Below, piece by piece: positions 1-6,296 of a stretch of DNA of 9,272 bases. The first letter of the stretch is position 1. The number at the start of each line of letters is the position of its first letter. Source of the DNA: Marinobacter sp. (lineage in GTDB: Bacteria > Pseudomonadota > Gammaproteobacteria > Pseudomonadales > Oleiphilaceae); NCBI GenBank assembly GCA_017643965.1, contig JAEPMM010000100.1, positions 1 through 9,272 on the forward strand, given 5' to 3'. Made by a program: the position numbers and the translations under genes. The notes beneath the pieces were generated by a model. It did not search any database and was not told the DNA's origin. It saw only the letters and a list, made by a program, of their open reading frames with translations.

Positions 1-573
1 CATCTGGTTGTGGACTCCAAGGTGTCGCTGGTGGCTTATCAGCAATGGGTCAATGAGGAAGACGATGCGGTCCGGGGCGATCTGTTACGCCAGCATGTGG
101 ACGCCGTCCGTACCCACATCCGCAGCCTGAGCGAGAAGGATTACAGTCAACTCAACGGCCTTCACTCGCCGGATTTCGTATTTCTGTTCATGCCCATTGA
201 GCCGGCGTTCGTAGCGGCGTTTCAGCAGGACGAGAACCTTTTCGCAGAAGCCTTTGAGCGAAAGATTATTGTAGTAACACCGACCACCTTGCTGGCCACG
301 CTTCGGACCATCGAGAATATCTGGCGCTATGAGCGCCAGAGCCAGAACGCCAGGCGAATTGCAGACCGCGCCAGCGCGGTATACGACAAGCTTCGGGTGT
401 TCGTGGAATCCATGGAGAAGCTGGGTACGCAGCTGAACACGGCGCAGGGCAGCTATGATGCAGCCATGAACACCCTGACCCGAGGACGGGGGAACCTGGT
501 GTCACAGGCCAACCGCTTTGTGGAGCTCGGGGTTCGTGTTAAAAAAGAAATTGCAGACAATCAGCAGGAGTAG
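1..573 (+). CDS. rmuC: DNA recombination protein RmuC, C-terminal part (5' end cut by window edge)
   Basis: The frame is open from base 1, so this is the last 190 codons of a longer gene; E. coli RmuC is about 475 residues. The visible part is the C-terminal half of the RmuC domain. It holds the conserved VDSKV stretch (bases 10-24), a D-x-K pair that resembles the (D/E)xK element of PD-(D/E)XK nuclease folds, then EDD, the EPAF block, the VTPTTLLATLRTI block, the IWRYE and ADRAS blocks, and a GRGNL motif near the end. These match E. coli RmuC in order from memory. RmuC proteins usually begin with a membrane anchor and coiled coil, which would lie to the left of the window. In E. coli, rmuC affects inversion at short inverted repeats, and a nuclease role is predicted. 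The stop is TAG at 571-573, and the next gene starts 5 nt later, suggesting co-transcription. Family assignment is secure; the molecular role is less so. Confidence 0.93.
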   Translation, partial: HLVVDSKVSLVAYQQWVNEEDDAVRGDLLRQHVDAVRTHIRSLSEKDYSQLNGLHSPDFVFLFMPIEPAFVAAFQQDENLFAEAFERKIIVVTPTTLLATLRTIENIWRYERQSQNARRIADRASAVYDKLRVFVESMEKLGTQLNTAQGSYDAAMNTLTRGRGNLVSQANRFVELGVRVKKEIADNQQE

Positions 574-578
574 AGGCA

Positions 579-1439
579 ATGGTTAAGGTATCCGGAACAG
601 GGCGTAGTGCCCTTCGCGGCCTGGTGTTGGCCTCATTGCTGGTGAGCGTGAGTGTGCAGGGTACATCGCTGGCGCCGGAGCACGAAGTGCGCCGCCTGAT
701 GTTGGCCACCGAGGAGGCCGTCGACAGCGGCAACTGGGGCGAGGCCGGCGAATACCTGAATCGGCTGCAGGGTCTGGAAGGCGACAAGCCGGCGGACTAT
801 TACTATTTCCGTGGCCGGGTGATGCAGCAATCTGACCATTTCAATGAGGCACAATCCGCCCTGGAGGCCTACGTCGCGAAGGCCGGCTCCGAGGGCACTC
901 ATTATCAGGATTCGCTGAAACGCATCACCGCCATCGAAAAGGCGCGTAAGGAACGATCCCGCAAGGACCAGAACCGGTCAGCACAGAACGAACCGGTGGC
1001 GATCATTGAGCCTGCCGATTCACAGGCAGTGGGCGATCTCAAGCGTTTGTACCTGGTGGACTCCGATCGGGAGGCGTTGACGCTGCACCTGAACAGTCTG
1101 CTGGATCTGGCCGGGTGGCGGGCCGATCAGCGGGTGGTGAGGCTCGACGTACCCGCAGACATCAGCTACCGGATAGCCGCTGGCGAGAACCTCATTGAAA
1201 TCCAGGAATCCGAGCGTGAAGGGGAACAGCGGATCACCAAGAACACCAAAGCCATCGAGGTGTACGGCATCAGCCCGCAAGTGGAGTGGGATTGCCAGGC
1301 AGCGCCTGCAGCGACCTGCTGGATCTACGACCCCCGCGACGGTTCCCGGTTGCTGAAGCTTGGTCCCGACCGGAATCGGGCCGAAGACATCGCCAGCACA
1401 CTCGGGCGGCTGATCAAAACCCTGCAGAGCCCGGGCTGA
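579..1439 (+). CDS. Exported protein of unknown function with TPR-like N-terminal half
   Basis: I do not recognise this 286-residue protein. The ATG at 579 follows AGGAG (566-570) by 8 nt and lies 5 nt after the rmuC stop, so it is probably translated from the same mRNA. The N-terminus has basic residues and then a hydrophobic stretch (about residues 12-27, ending VSVQG), a probable Sec signal peptide with cleavage near residue 28. No lipobox cysteine is visible. Residues about 36-105 read as two helical TPR-like repeats, with the pattern GNWGEAGEYL, YYYFRGR and FNEAQSALEAY. A charged linker rich in Lys, Arg and Gln follows (118-137). Residues about 150-286 form a second, beta-rich-looking domain with Cys239 and Cys247 close together, which could form a disulphide in the periplasm. 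A scaffold or envelope role is possible, but nothing in the sequence fixes a function. The gene is convergent with the next gene, with a hairpin between them. Confidence 0.85.
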   Translation: MVKVSGTGRSALRGLVLASLLVSVSVQGTSLAPEHEVRRLMLATEEAVDSGNWGEAGEYLNRLQGLEGDKPADYYYFRGRVMQQSDHFNEAQSALEAYVAKAGSEGTHYQDSLKRITAIEKARKERSRKDQNRSAQNEPVAIIEPADSQAVGDLKRLYLVDSDREALTLHLNSLLDLAGWRADQRVVRLDVPADISYRIAAGENLIEIQESEREGEQRITKNTKAIEVYGISPQVEWDCQAAPAATCWIYDPRDGSRLLKLGPDRNRAEDIASTLGRLIKTLQSPG

Positions 1440-1442
1440 CAG

Positions 1443-1467
1443 GCGCCGGACAAGACTTATCCGGCGC
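1443..1467. terminator. Hairpin between convergent genes, possible bidirectional terminator
   Basis: An 8-bp perfect inverted repeat (GCGCCGGA at 1443-1450 and its complement at 1460-1467) encloses a 9-nt loop. It begins 3 nt after the upstream gene's TGA and overlaps the TAA (1457-1459) and last codons of the convergent AraC-family gene. No T-run follows on either strand, so classical Rho-independent termination is uncertain. It may instead protect 3' ends. Confidence 0.4.
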
Positions 1468-2473
1468 TGGCCCGCTCTCCCTCGCGGTAGGCGCCGGGGG
1501 TCACGCCCGTCCACTTCTTGAAGGCCCGATGAAACGTTGACGGTTCGGTAAACCCCACCTTGCTGGCGATGTCGTTAATGGGTAAATCCTGTCGGCCCAG
1601 ATAGTAAATGGCCATGTCCCGGCGCAGCAGATCCTTGATCTCCTGAAACGAGGTGTTTTCCTGCTTCAGCCTGCGGCGCAGGGTTTGCGGGCTGGTGTGA
1701 AGCTCCGCGGCGATCCACTCGAAGTCCGGCAGCGGTTTGGAGAAATCCCGGCCGATCAGCGCGCGGATCCGCCCTGTGAAGGTGTTGCTCTCGTCGGGCC
1801 GTGACAGCAGGTCCGCGGGGGAGGTCTTGAGAAACTGTTGCATTTCCGGTCGGTCGCGAATCACCGGCGCTGTCAGGAAGCGCTTGTCAAAGGTGAGGGC
1901 GGTTCGGCTTGCTTCAAACTCAAGCGGGCAGCGGAAGATGTGGCGGTACTCATCGCCGTGCTCCGGGCGTGGATAGTCAAACTCCGCTTTCAGCAGTTCC
2001 ACCGGCTGGCCCACCAACCAGCTGCCAAGGCGATGCCAGATCACCAGCAGACTCTCCCGCATGAAATACAGCGGATCGTTGATCTCGCCTTCGATCACCG
2101 TGACCAGCCTGGCCACCTTGTCGTCCACCTCGAGTTTCATGCACACCATCGGCTCGAACAGCCGCGAGAACTGGAACGCCTGTTTGTACACGGACTCCAG
2201 ATTCGGGCAGTCCATCACCAGCGCACACATGGTGGCAAACGTGCCGGCCCGACACTGGCGGGGTCCCAGGCCCATGAACTCGTCGTCCATCCGGGTCCAG
2301 ATCAGCTGCATCAGGCGGCTGAACTGGTCACTGTTGACGCGGGCCATCTCGATTTTCAGCAAATCCGGCGAGATACCGGCTTCCCGCAACATGTTGCGGG
2401 TATCGAAGCCGGCACGCTCTGCGCCAATCAGAGATGCCTCTACAAAATGCCGTGAAACCGTCAGGTTGGACAT
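1457..2473 (-). CDS. AraC family transcriptional regulator (arabinose-binding-like N-terminal domain)
   Basis: The protein has 338 residues from the ATG at 2473. Residues about 15-205 match the arabinose-binding-like N-terminal domain type (Pfam PF12625) found in regulators such as OruR. Residues about 250-335 form the AraC/XylS DNA-binding domain. The first helix-turn-helix spans WIAAELHTSPQTLRRRLKQE (253-272). The second (about 299-330) reads INDIASKVGF, then TFHRAFKKWTGVTPGAYR, the family signature. In-frame ATGs lie further upstream (2506, 2509, 2527), but homologous proteins typically begin as here (MS..TVS.HFV), and a candidate promoter overlaps the upstream ATGs, so I chose 2473. A weak AAGGA lies 12 nt upstream. 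The gene is divergent from the racemase-like gene at 2648, so it is a natural candidate regulator of that gene. Its effector cannot be read from the sequence. Confidence 0.92.
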   Translation of the reverse strand: MSNLTVSRHFVEASLIGAERAGFDTRNMLREAGISPDLLKIEMARVNSDQFSRLMQLIWTRMDDEFMGLGPRQCRAGTFATMCALVMDCPNLESVYKQAFQFSRLFEPMVCMKLEVDDKVARLVTVIEGEINDPLYFMRESLLVIWHRLGSWLVGQPVELLKAEFDYPRPEHGDEYRHIFRCPLEFEASRTALTFDKRFLTAPVIRDRPEMQQFLKTSPADLLSRPDESNTFTGRIRALIGRDFSKPLPDFEWIAAELHTSPQTLRRRLKQENTSFQEIKDLLRRDMAIYYLGRQDLPINDIASKVGFTEPSTFHRAFKKWTGVTPGAYREGERASAG

Positions 2474-2504
2474 GCCGCTCGCAATTCCTTGGAAAACGAA
2501 GCCC

Positions 2505-2532
2505 ATCATAAAACCCCCGGGCCACAATGCAA
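2505..2532 (-). promoter_or_regulatory. Candidate sigma-70 promoter of the AraC-family gene
   Basis: On the minus strand, TATGAT (2505-2510, five of six matches to the -10 consensus) lies 16 nt downstream of TTGCAT (2527-2532, weak -35). Transcription from here would begin near base 2498, leaving a leader of about 25 nt before the ATG at 2473. It would exclude the ATGs at 2506-2527 as starts. This is judged by eye only. Confidence 0.35.
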
Positions 2533-2562
2533 CCGCCGGACTGCCTGAAAGCTGGTAGAAAT

Positions 2563-2595
2563 GGCCAACCGGAATGACGGAACCCGCAGTTGGCC
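2563..2595. promoter_or_regulatory. Inverted repeat in the divergent regulator/racemase intergenic region
   Basis: GGCCAAC (2563-2569) and its exact complement GTTGGCC (2589-2595) are separated by 19 nt, about midway between the two divergent starts (2473 and 2648). The arm-to-arm distance of 26 bp is roughly 2.5 helical turns. It could be an operator for the adjacent regulator, but AraC-family sites are more often direct repeats and the arms are short, so this is a candidate only. Confidence 0.3.
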
Positions 2596-2647
2596 TGTTC
2601 AGAAAAAACGGTCACGATAGCGGTAACAACCCACAAGGAGACATTTC

Positions 2648-3772
2648 ATGGCAGGCCCTTTGACCTCCCTCAAGATTCTTGATTTCAGCACCTTGTTGCC
2701 CGGACCCTACGCCACCATGCTGCTGGCTGATATGGGCGCTGACGTACTGCGCGTGGAGGCGCCGGACCGTATGGATCTGACTCGCGTGATGCCGCCTCAT
2801 GACGGTGGCATCAGCACGGCCCACGGCTTTCTCAATCGCGGCAAGCGGTCGCTGGGGCTGGACCTGAAAAAAGAGGGCAGTACCGAGATCATCAAGAGTC
2901 TGGTCAAAGAATACGATGTGGTGATCGAGCAATTCCGTCCCGGGGTGATGGACCGGCTGGGCATTGGTTATGAAACCCTCAAGGCCATTAACCCGGGCCT
3001 GATTTACTGTGCAATCACCGGCTACGGCCAGACCGGTCCCTACCGAGACCGTGCCGGCCATGACATCAACTACCTGGCGCTGGCGGGCGTCTCCAGCCAC
3101 TGCGGCCGTGCCGAGAGCGGCCCGCCCCCCATGGGCATACAGATCGCCGACGTCGCGGGTGGCTCTCACCACGCGGTTATGGGTCTGCTCGCGGCGGTGA
3201 TCCACCGCCAGCAGACCGGGGAAGGGCAGTTTGTGGATGTCAGCATGACGGACGCCGCCTTCGCCCTGAACGCCATGTCGGGCGCCGCCTGCCTGGCGGG
3301 CGGTCAGGAACAGAAACCGGAAAGCAGCCTGCTGAATGGCGGCAGTTTCTACGATTACTACCAGACCGCCGATGGCCGCTGGCTCTCGGTCGGCAGCCTC
3401 GAGCCGCAATTCTCCACGAGGCTGTGCGCGACACTGGGGCTGGACGAGCTGAAAAGCTACGCTCTGAGCCAGAATCCCGAACATCAGCAGAAACTGAAAG
3501 CCGCGCTAAAATCCAGAATTGCCGAGAAAACCCTGGCCCAGTGGCAGGCGATCTTTGCCGAGCAGGACGCCTGTGTGGAGCCCGTACTGACCATTTCCGA
3601 AGCCGCGGAACACCCCCAGCTCAAGGCGAGAAATATGGTGATCGGTGTGTCGCGGGACGACGGCAGTGAACAACGCCAGATCGGATTTCCAATCAAGTTC
3701 AGCCAGACCACCTGCGCAGCCGGTCATGTGGGCAAAAAGTTGGGCGCGGACAACGACGACATACTTTTATGA
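2648..3772 (+). CDS. CaiB/BaiF (family III) CoA-transferase-fold protein, probable alpha-methylacyl-CoA racemase
   Basis: The protein has 374 residues, a normal family length. AAGGAG at 2635-2640 with a 7-nt spacer fixes the start. The fold is marked by the N-terminal LLPGPYATMLLADMGADVLR block and the FLNRGKRSLGLDL block. Three features point to the racemase subgroup rather than CoA transfer. His138 sits in AGHDINYLALAG. Asp168 sits in the IADVAGG block, exactly 30 residues later, as with His126 and Asp156 of the Mycobacterium racemase MCR. Glu252 sits in SVGSLEPQF, near the spacing of MCR Glu241. DACVEPVL (308-315) also matches animal AMACR. Such enzymes interconvert (2R)- and (2S)-2-methylacyl-CoA so that methyl-branched chains can enter beta-oxidation. 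The natural substrate is not shown by the sequence. The gene is divergent from the AraC-family regulator that may control it. I saw no clear terminator after it. Confidence 0.9.
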   Translation: MAGPLTSLKILDFSTLLPGPYATMLLADMGADVLRVEAPDRMDLTRVMPPHDGGISTAHGFLNRGKRSLGLDLKKEGSTEIIKSLVKEYDVVIEQFRPGVMDRLGIGYETLKAINPGLIYCAITGYGQTGPYRDRAGHDINYLALAGVSSHCGRAESGPPPMGIQIADVAGGSHHAVMGLLAAVIHRQQTGEGQFVDVSMTDAAFALNAMSGAACLAGGQEQKPESSLLNGGSFYDYYQTADGRWLSVGSLEPQFSTRLCATLGLDELKSYALSQNPEHQQKLKAALKSRIAEKTLAQWQAIFAEQDACVEPVLTISEAAEHPQLKARNMVIGVSRDDGSEQRQIGFPIKFSQTTCAAGHVGKKLGADNDDILL

Positions 3773-3804
3773 TCTAAGAGCGCGCCGACGTTACTAAAGA
3801 GTCA

Positions 3805-3834
3805 TTGGCAATTTCGACGGCCGGGGTCTTTAAT
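3805..3834 (+). promoter_or_regulatory. Candidate sigma-70 promoter of the EF-hand protein gene
   Basis: TTGGCA (3805-3810) and TTTAAT (3829-3834) are each five-of-six or near matches to the -35 and -10 consensus, with an 18-nt spacer. They lie in the 109-nt gap between the racemase-like gene and the EF-hand gene. A leader of about 40 nt would precede the ATG at 3882. This would make the EF-hand gene an independent unit. Judged by eye. Confidence 0.45.
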
Positions 3835-3881
3835 GGAAATGCAGTCAACCATAGATCAAAAAATGATCAAGGAGGTGTCTG

Positions 3882-4244
3882 ATGAACATTAAAACCCTGA
3901 GCCTGTCTGCCATGATGTCCCTGGCCCTGGCTATCCCTGCCGTTTACGCCGCCGACGATACCGGCGATATGGGAAAAGACGCAACAGGCAGTGGCAGTAG
4001 CGACCCGATGGAACAACAAACCGGCGCCGCCGTACCTGGCGCACGCTCTGCAACGTTCGACGAACTCGATGCCAACCAGGACGGTGTGATTACCGAAGAC
4101 GAACTCAGCGTGTATGGCAGTACTGCCGCTGGCAATCCCGATGAAAGTGGCATGTCCGGTCAGGATACCCGCGACATGATGATGGAGCTGGATCAGGACA
4201 GTGATGGACAGCTTACGCAGGATGAGTTTGAGAGTATGGAGTGA
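3882..4244 (+). CDS. Small exported EF-hand (calcium-binding) protein
   Basis: The protein has 120 residues. The ATG at 3882 is preceded by AAGGAGGTG (3869-3877), a near-perfect complement of the 16S rRNA 3' end, ideally placed, so high translation is expected. Residues 1-23 form a signal peptide (MNIK, then a hydrophobic core ending VYA, cleavage before ADD), so the mature protein is about 97 residues and periplasmic or secreted. After a flexible Gly/Ser/Asp-rich stretch come two complete 12-residue EF-hand loops. Loop 1 (63-74) has Asp63, Asn65, Asp67, Gly68 and Glu74. Loop 2 (104-115) has Asp104, Asp106, Asp108, Gly109 and Glu115. All calcium-ligand positions are filled, so Ca2+ binding is likely. 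The protein is strongly acidic and has no enzymatic domain, so a calcium buffer, sensor or structural role is inferred. The partner is unknown. The unit ends at two terminators (4314-4381). Confidence 0.9.
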   Translation: MNIKTLSLSAMMSLALAIPAVYAADDTGDMGKDATGSGSSDPMEQQTGAAVPGARSATFDELDANQDGVITEDELSVYGSTAAGNPDESGMSGQDTRDMMMELDQDSDGQLTQDEFESME

Positions 4245-4313
4245 GGATTGCCCGGAAAGCCCAATGAGCAGGCGTTATGTCTTACATGTTGCTTGATTGA
4301 GATTGTGGGCCAA

Positions 4314-4347
4314 AAAAACAAACCCCGGAATTCCGGGGTTTGTTTTT
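4314..4347. terminator. Bidirectional Rho-independent terminator (34-bp perfect palindrome)
   Basis: Bases 4314-4347 form a perfect 34-bp palindrome centred on GAATTC, with a GC core (CCCCGG/CCGGGG) flanked by A-rich and T-rich arms. On either strand the GC stem is followed by TTTGTTTTT. It can therefore end both the EF-hand transcript (plus strand, stop at 4244) and the convergent lipase transcript (minus strand, stop at 4392). Confidence 0.9.
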
Positions 4348-4354
4348 GACAACC

Positions 4355-4381
4355 ATGCCCCGCCTGCGCGGGGCATTTTTT
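4355..4381 (+). terminator. Second Rho-independent terminator, plus-strand direction
   Basis: A 9-bp stem (ATGCCCCGC at 4355-4363, complement at 4368-4376) with a 4-nt loop is followed by six T (4376-4381). The T-run is on the plus strand only, so this is a back-up stop for the EF-hand transcript. It lies 11 nt before the lipase stop codon complement. Confidence 0.8.
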
Positions 4382-4391
4382 GCTTTAGCGA

Positions 4392-6275
4392 TTAATTCTG
4401 ATCGAGCGTTGACTCTACTGTGTTGCTGTCACCCAGTACCGCTGCGTTAGTGACCGGTATCGTCTGTGCCGTGATGTTGCCGATAACTTCACCAATCATT
4501 TCAGCGAACGCGGCTCCAGTATTTGACCCATTCGGGCACACTGCATCGTCTTCATCTGCTGGGGTCGCGGGCACTACGAAGGTGCCGTGGTTCGCGTTCG
4601 TGCACGGATCCTGACCGAAGAAGAATGATGCAACTGGTGCTGCAGCTGTCACTGGGCTGCTGGCGCTGATCAGCGAGAGCTCCGTGCCGTCCGCAAGATT
4701 AGTGCCGCCGGCGCCGAGGTCGATCAACGCCATCAGAGGCTCAGTTCCTGCCAAAGGTGCTGACAGGGCCTGTCCGCGCGGCGATACATTTGCTTCGTTC
4801 GGTACGGTCAGGTCCCCCACAACTTCGGAGATCAGCAGGCCTACTGTTGGAGCAGCGACAGCATTGGCCCCCAGTGATTTACCGTAGTTGACCGGATCAA
4901 TACCGTCGATGGTGGATTGGAATACATACAGGAATGCTTCCAGTGTGGAGGTTCCCTGTTCTGCTCCGGCCGCCGCAAGACCACCGAGAATTGCCGGGGC
5001 GAAGGCAGGTGAATTCTCGACAAGCTTAGTGAGCTGGCCACCTGTATTCATCAGGGACACAGAACTGAACGCAGGGTAAAAAGCAGAGAAGCCCAAAGCC
5101 GCGTCATAGGTGCCGCGTAATGTTGCGTCGGACGCCAGTGAGGAGAATACCGTGCCCGTTATGCCCCCCAGGGAGTGGCCCACAAAGTGGAAGTTTGCGC
5201 CTTGCAGGTCGGTTGGCTCGTAGTCACCACCACCATCAATACCGTCAATGTCGAAGGCACCGGACTTGATTGTTGCCGCCAGATTAAGCAGATCTACAGC
5301 GCCTTGGCGCAGGTTATCGCGGTTAGTCTGCAAGCTTCCCAAGTTGATAAAGAGGCTGCCAGATCGAACATTGGTAATGTCAGATTCTTGCTGAGGCGCG
5401 AAAGCACCTTCTGGTGTGGAGTAATTGAAGTGACGTTCACCGACAAAGTCCGCATTCGGGAAATCGGTTTCCTCAATATACGAGCTTGCCGGCGTTAGGC
5501 CGGGTATCGTCCCAACCGTGTCTCCACCCAGACCATGCAGTGGCTGATCGATCGCTACGGTTGCAATGCATGCACCGGGCTGGGTTTGTGCCGCAATATT
5601 GATGGCGGGGATTGTCGCTACACTGCGGTCAACGGTGATGCCGTGTTGGAATATGACCACATCGGTAATGGCGCATCCACCCTTCGGGTAGAACACAGTC
5701 ACGGGCGCAACCACCTTTGCGTTTTCCTCAGGGAACGGCATGTACTGGGTCAAATTAAGCGTTCCATCGTTGTCGCGCGGAAAGCTGAAATTAGACAGAG
5801 TAGGGTTTGAGCCCTTCAGGGCATCAATGGTTTCGTTCAGACCGGCCTCAAGGCTTTCACTGCCTCGCCACAAGCCCTGAACCAGACCTGCGCCACCTGT
5901 GCCCGGAAGCTCCAGGTAATAGGGCAGTTCAATGGCGCCCTCTGTAACGTTCACAAGACCCGCAGCGCCGATGAGCCCGGGATTACCTGATCCGGCAATC
6001 GCTGGAAGTGTGTCAGCGGACTTGGTGGTTGAGCTATAGAAAGCGGCGGTTCTCGGCTTCGGAAATGGTAGGTCCGATACAATTGAGCCCACGACCTGCT
6101 GTCCCAGTGTCGGATCCGCAATGTACGGACCGACAGCCGCGCCAACCGCTTGCGCCAATTCGGTATTTTCAGGGTCATCGCTCAGTGCATCTGCCAGGGC
6201 GGCAAAAACGGTGCTGGCGGTTGCATTGGCAGACAAGCTGTTACGAACTACTTCAAGAGCGGAATACAATACCAC
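4392..6275 (-). CDS. C-terminal catalytic fragment of the interrupted lipase
   Basis: This 627-residue open frame could only start independently at a GTG (6273-6275) or later codons, and no good ribosome site precedes it. It holds the whole alpha/beta-hydrolase region: Ser368 in GHSLGG, Asp488, His563 and Cys pairs that could form disulphides. It has no signal peptide, so an independently made product would stay in the cytoplasm, where such a lipase would be misplaced. I read it as the downstream remnant of the 7148-4392 gene rather than as a separate gene. Confidence 0.5.
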   Translation of the reverse strand: MVLYSALEVVRNSLSANATASTVFAALADALSDDPENTELAQAVGAAVGPYIADPTLGQQVVGSIVSDLPFPKPRTAAFYSSTTKSADTLPAIAGSGNPGLIGAAGLVNVTEGAIELPYYLELPGTGGAGLVQGLWRGSESLEAGLNETIDALKGSNPTLSNFSFPRDNDGTLNLTQYMPFPEENAKVVAPVTVFYPKGGCAITDVVIFQHGITVDRSVATIPAINIAAQTQPGACIATVAIDQPLHGLGGDTVGTIPGLTPASSYIEETDFPNADFVGERHFNYSTPEGAFAPQQESDITNVRSGSLFINLGSLQTNRDNLRQGAVDLLNLAATIKSGAFDIDGIDGGGDYEPTDLQGANFHFVGHSLGGITGTVFSSLASDATLRGTYDAALGFSAFYPAFSSVSLMNTGGQLTKLVENSPAFAPAILGGLAAAGAEQGTSTLEAFLYVFQSTIDGIDPVNYGKSLGANAVAAPTVGLLISEVVGDLTVPNEANVSPRGQALSAPLAGTEPLMALIDLGAGGTNLADGTELSLISASSPVTAAAPVASFFFGQDPCTNANHGTFVVPATPADEDDAVCPNGSNTGAAFAEMIGEVIGNITAQTIPVTNAAVLGDSNTVESTLDQN

Positions 6276-6296
6276 CTGCTGTCCGAGGGTACCGAG

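Noticed and set aside
1838..2455. Plus-strand 205-codon open frame opposite the AraC-family gene
   Set aside because: It is rich in His, Gln and Arg, a shadow of the real minus-strand gene, and has no ribosome site or recognisable domain.
2474..2527. Upstream ATG starts (2506, 2509, 2527) for the AraC-family regulator
   Set aside because: Family members usually begin at the MSNLTVS position, and the candidate promoter overlaps the upstream ATGs. The 18 extra residues add no recognisable domain.
2612..3484. Long minus-strand open frame opposite the racemase-like gene
   Set aside because: It is antisense to a clearly recognised gene, has His/Gln/Arg-rich composition typical of a shadow frame in GC-rich DNA, and shows no known motif.
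3854..3868. GATC inverted repeat upstream of the EF-hand gene as an operator
   Set aside because: The arms are only 4 bp, too short to distinguish from chance.
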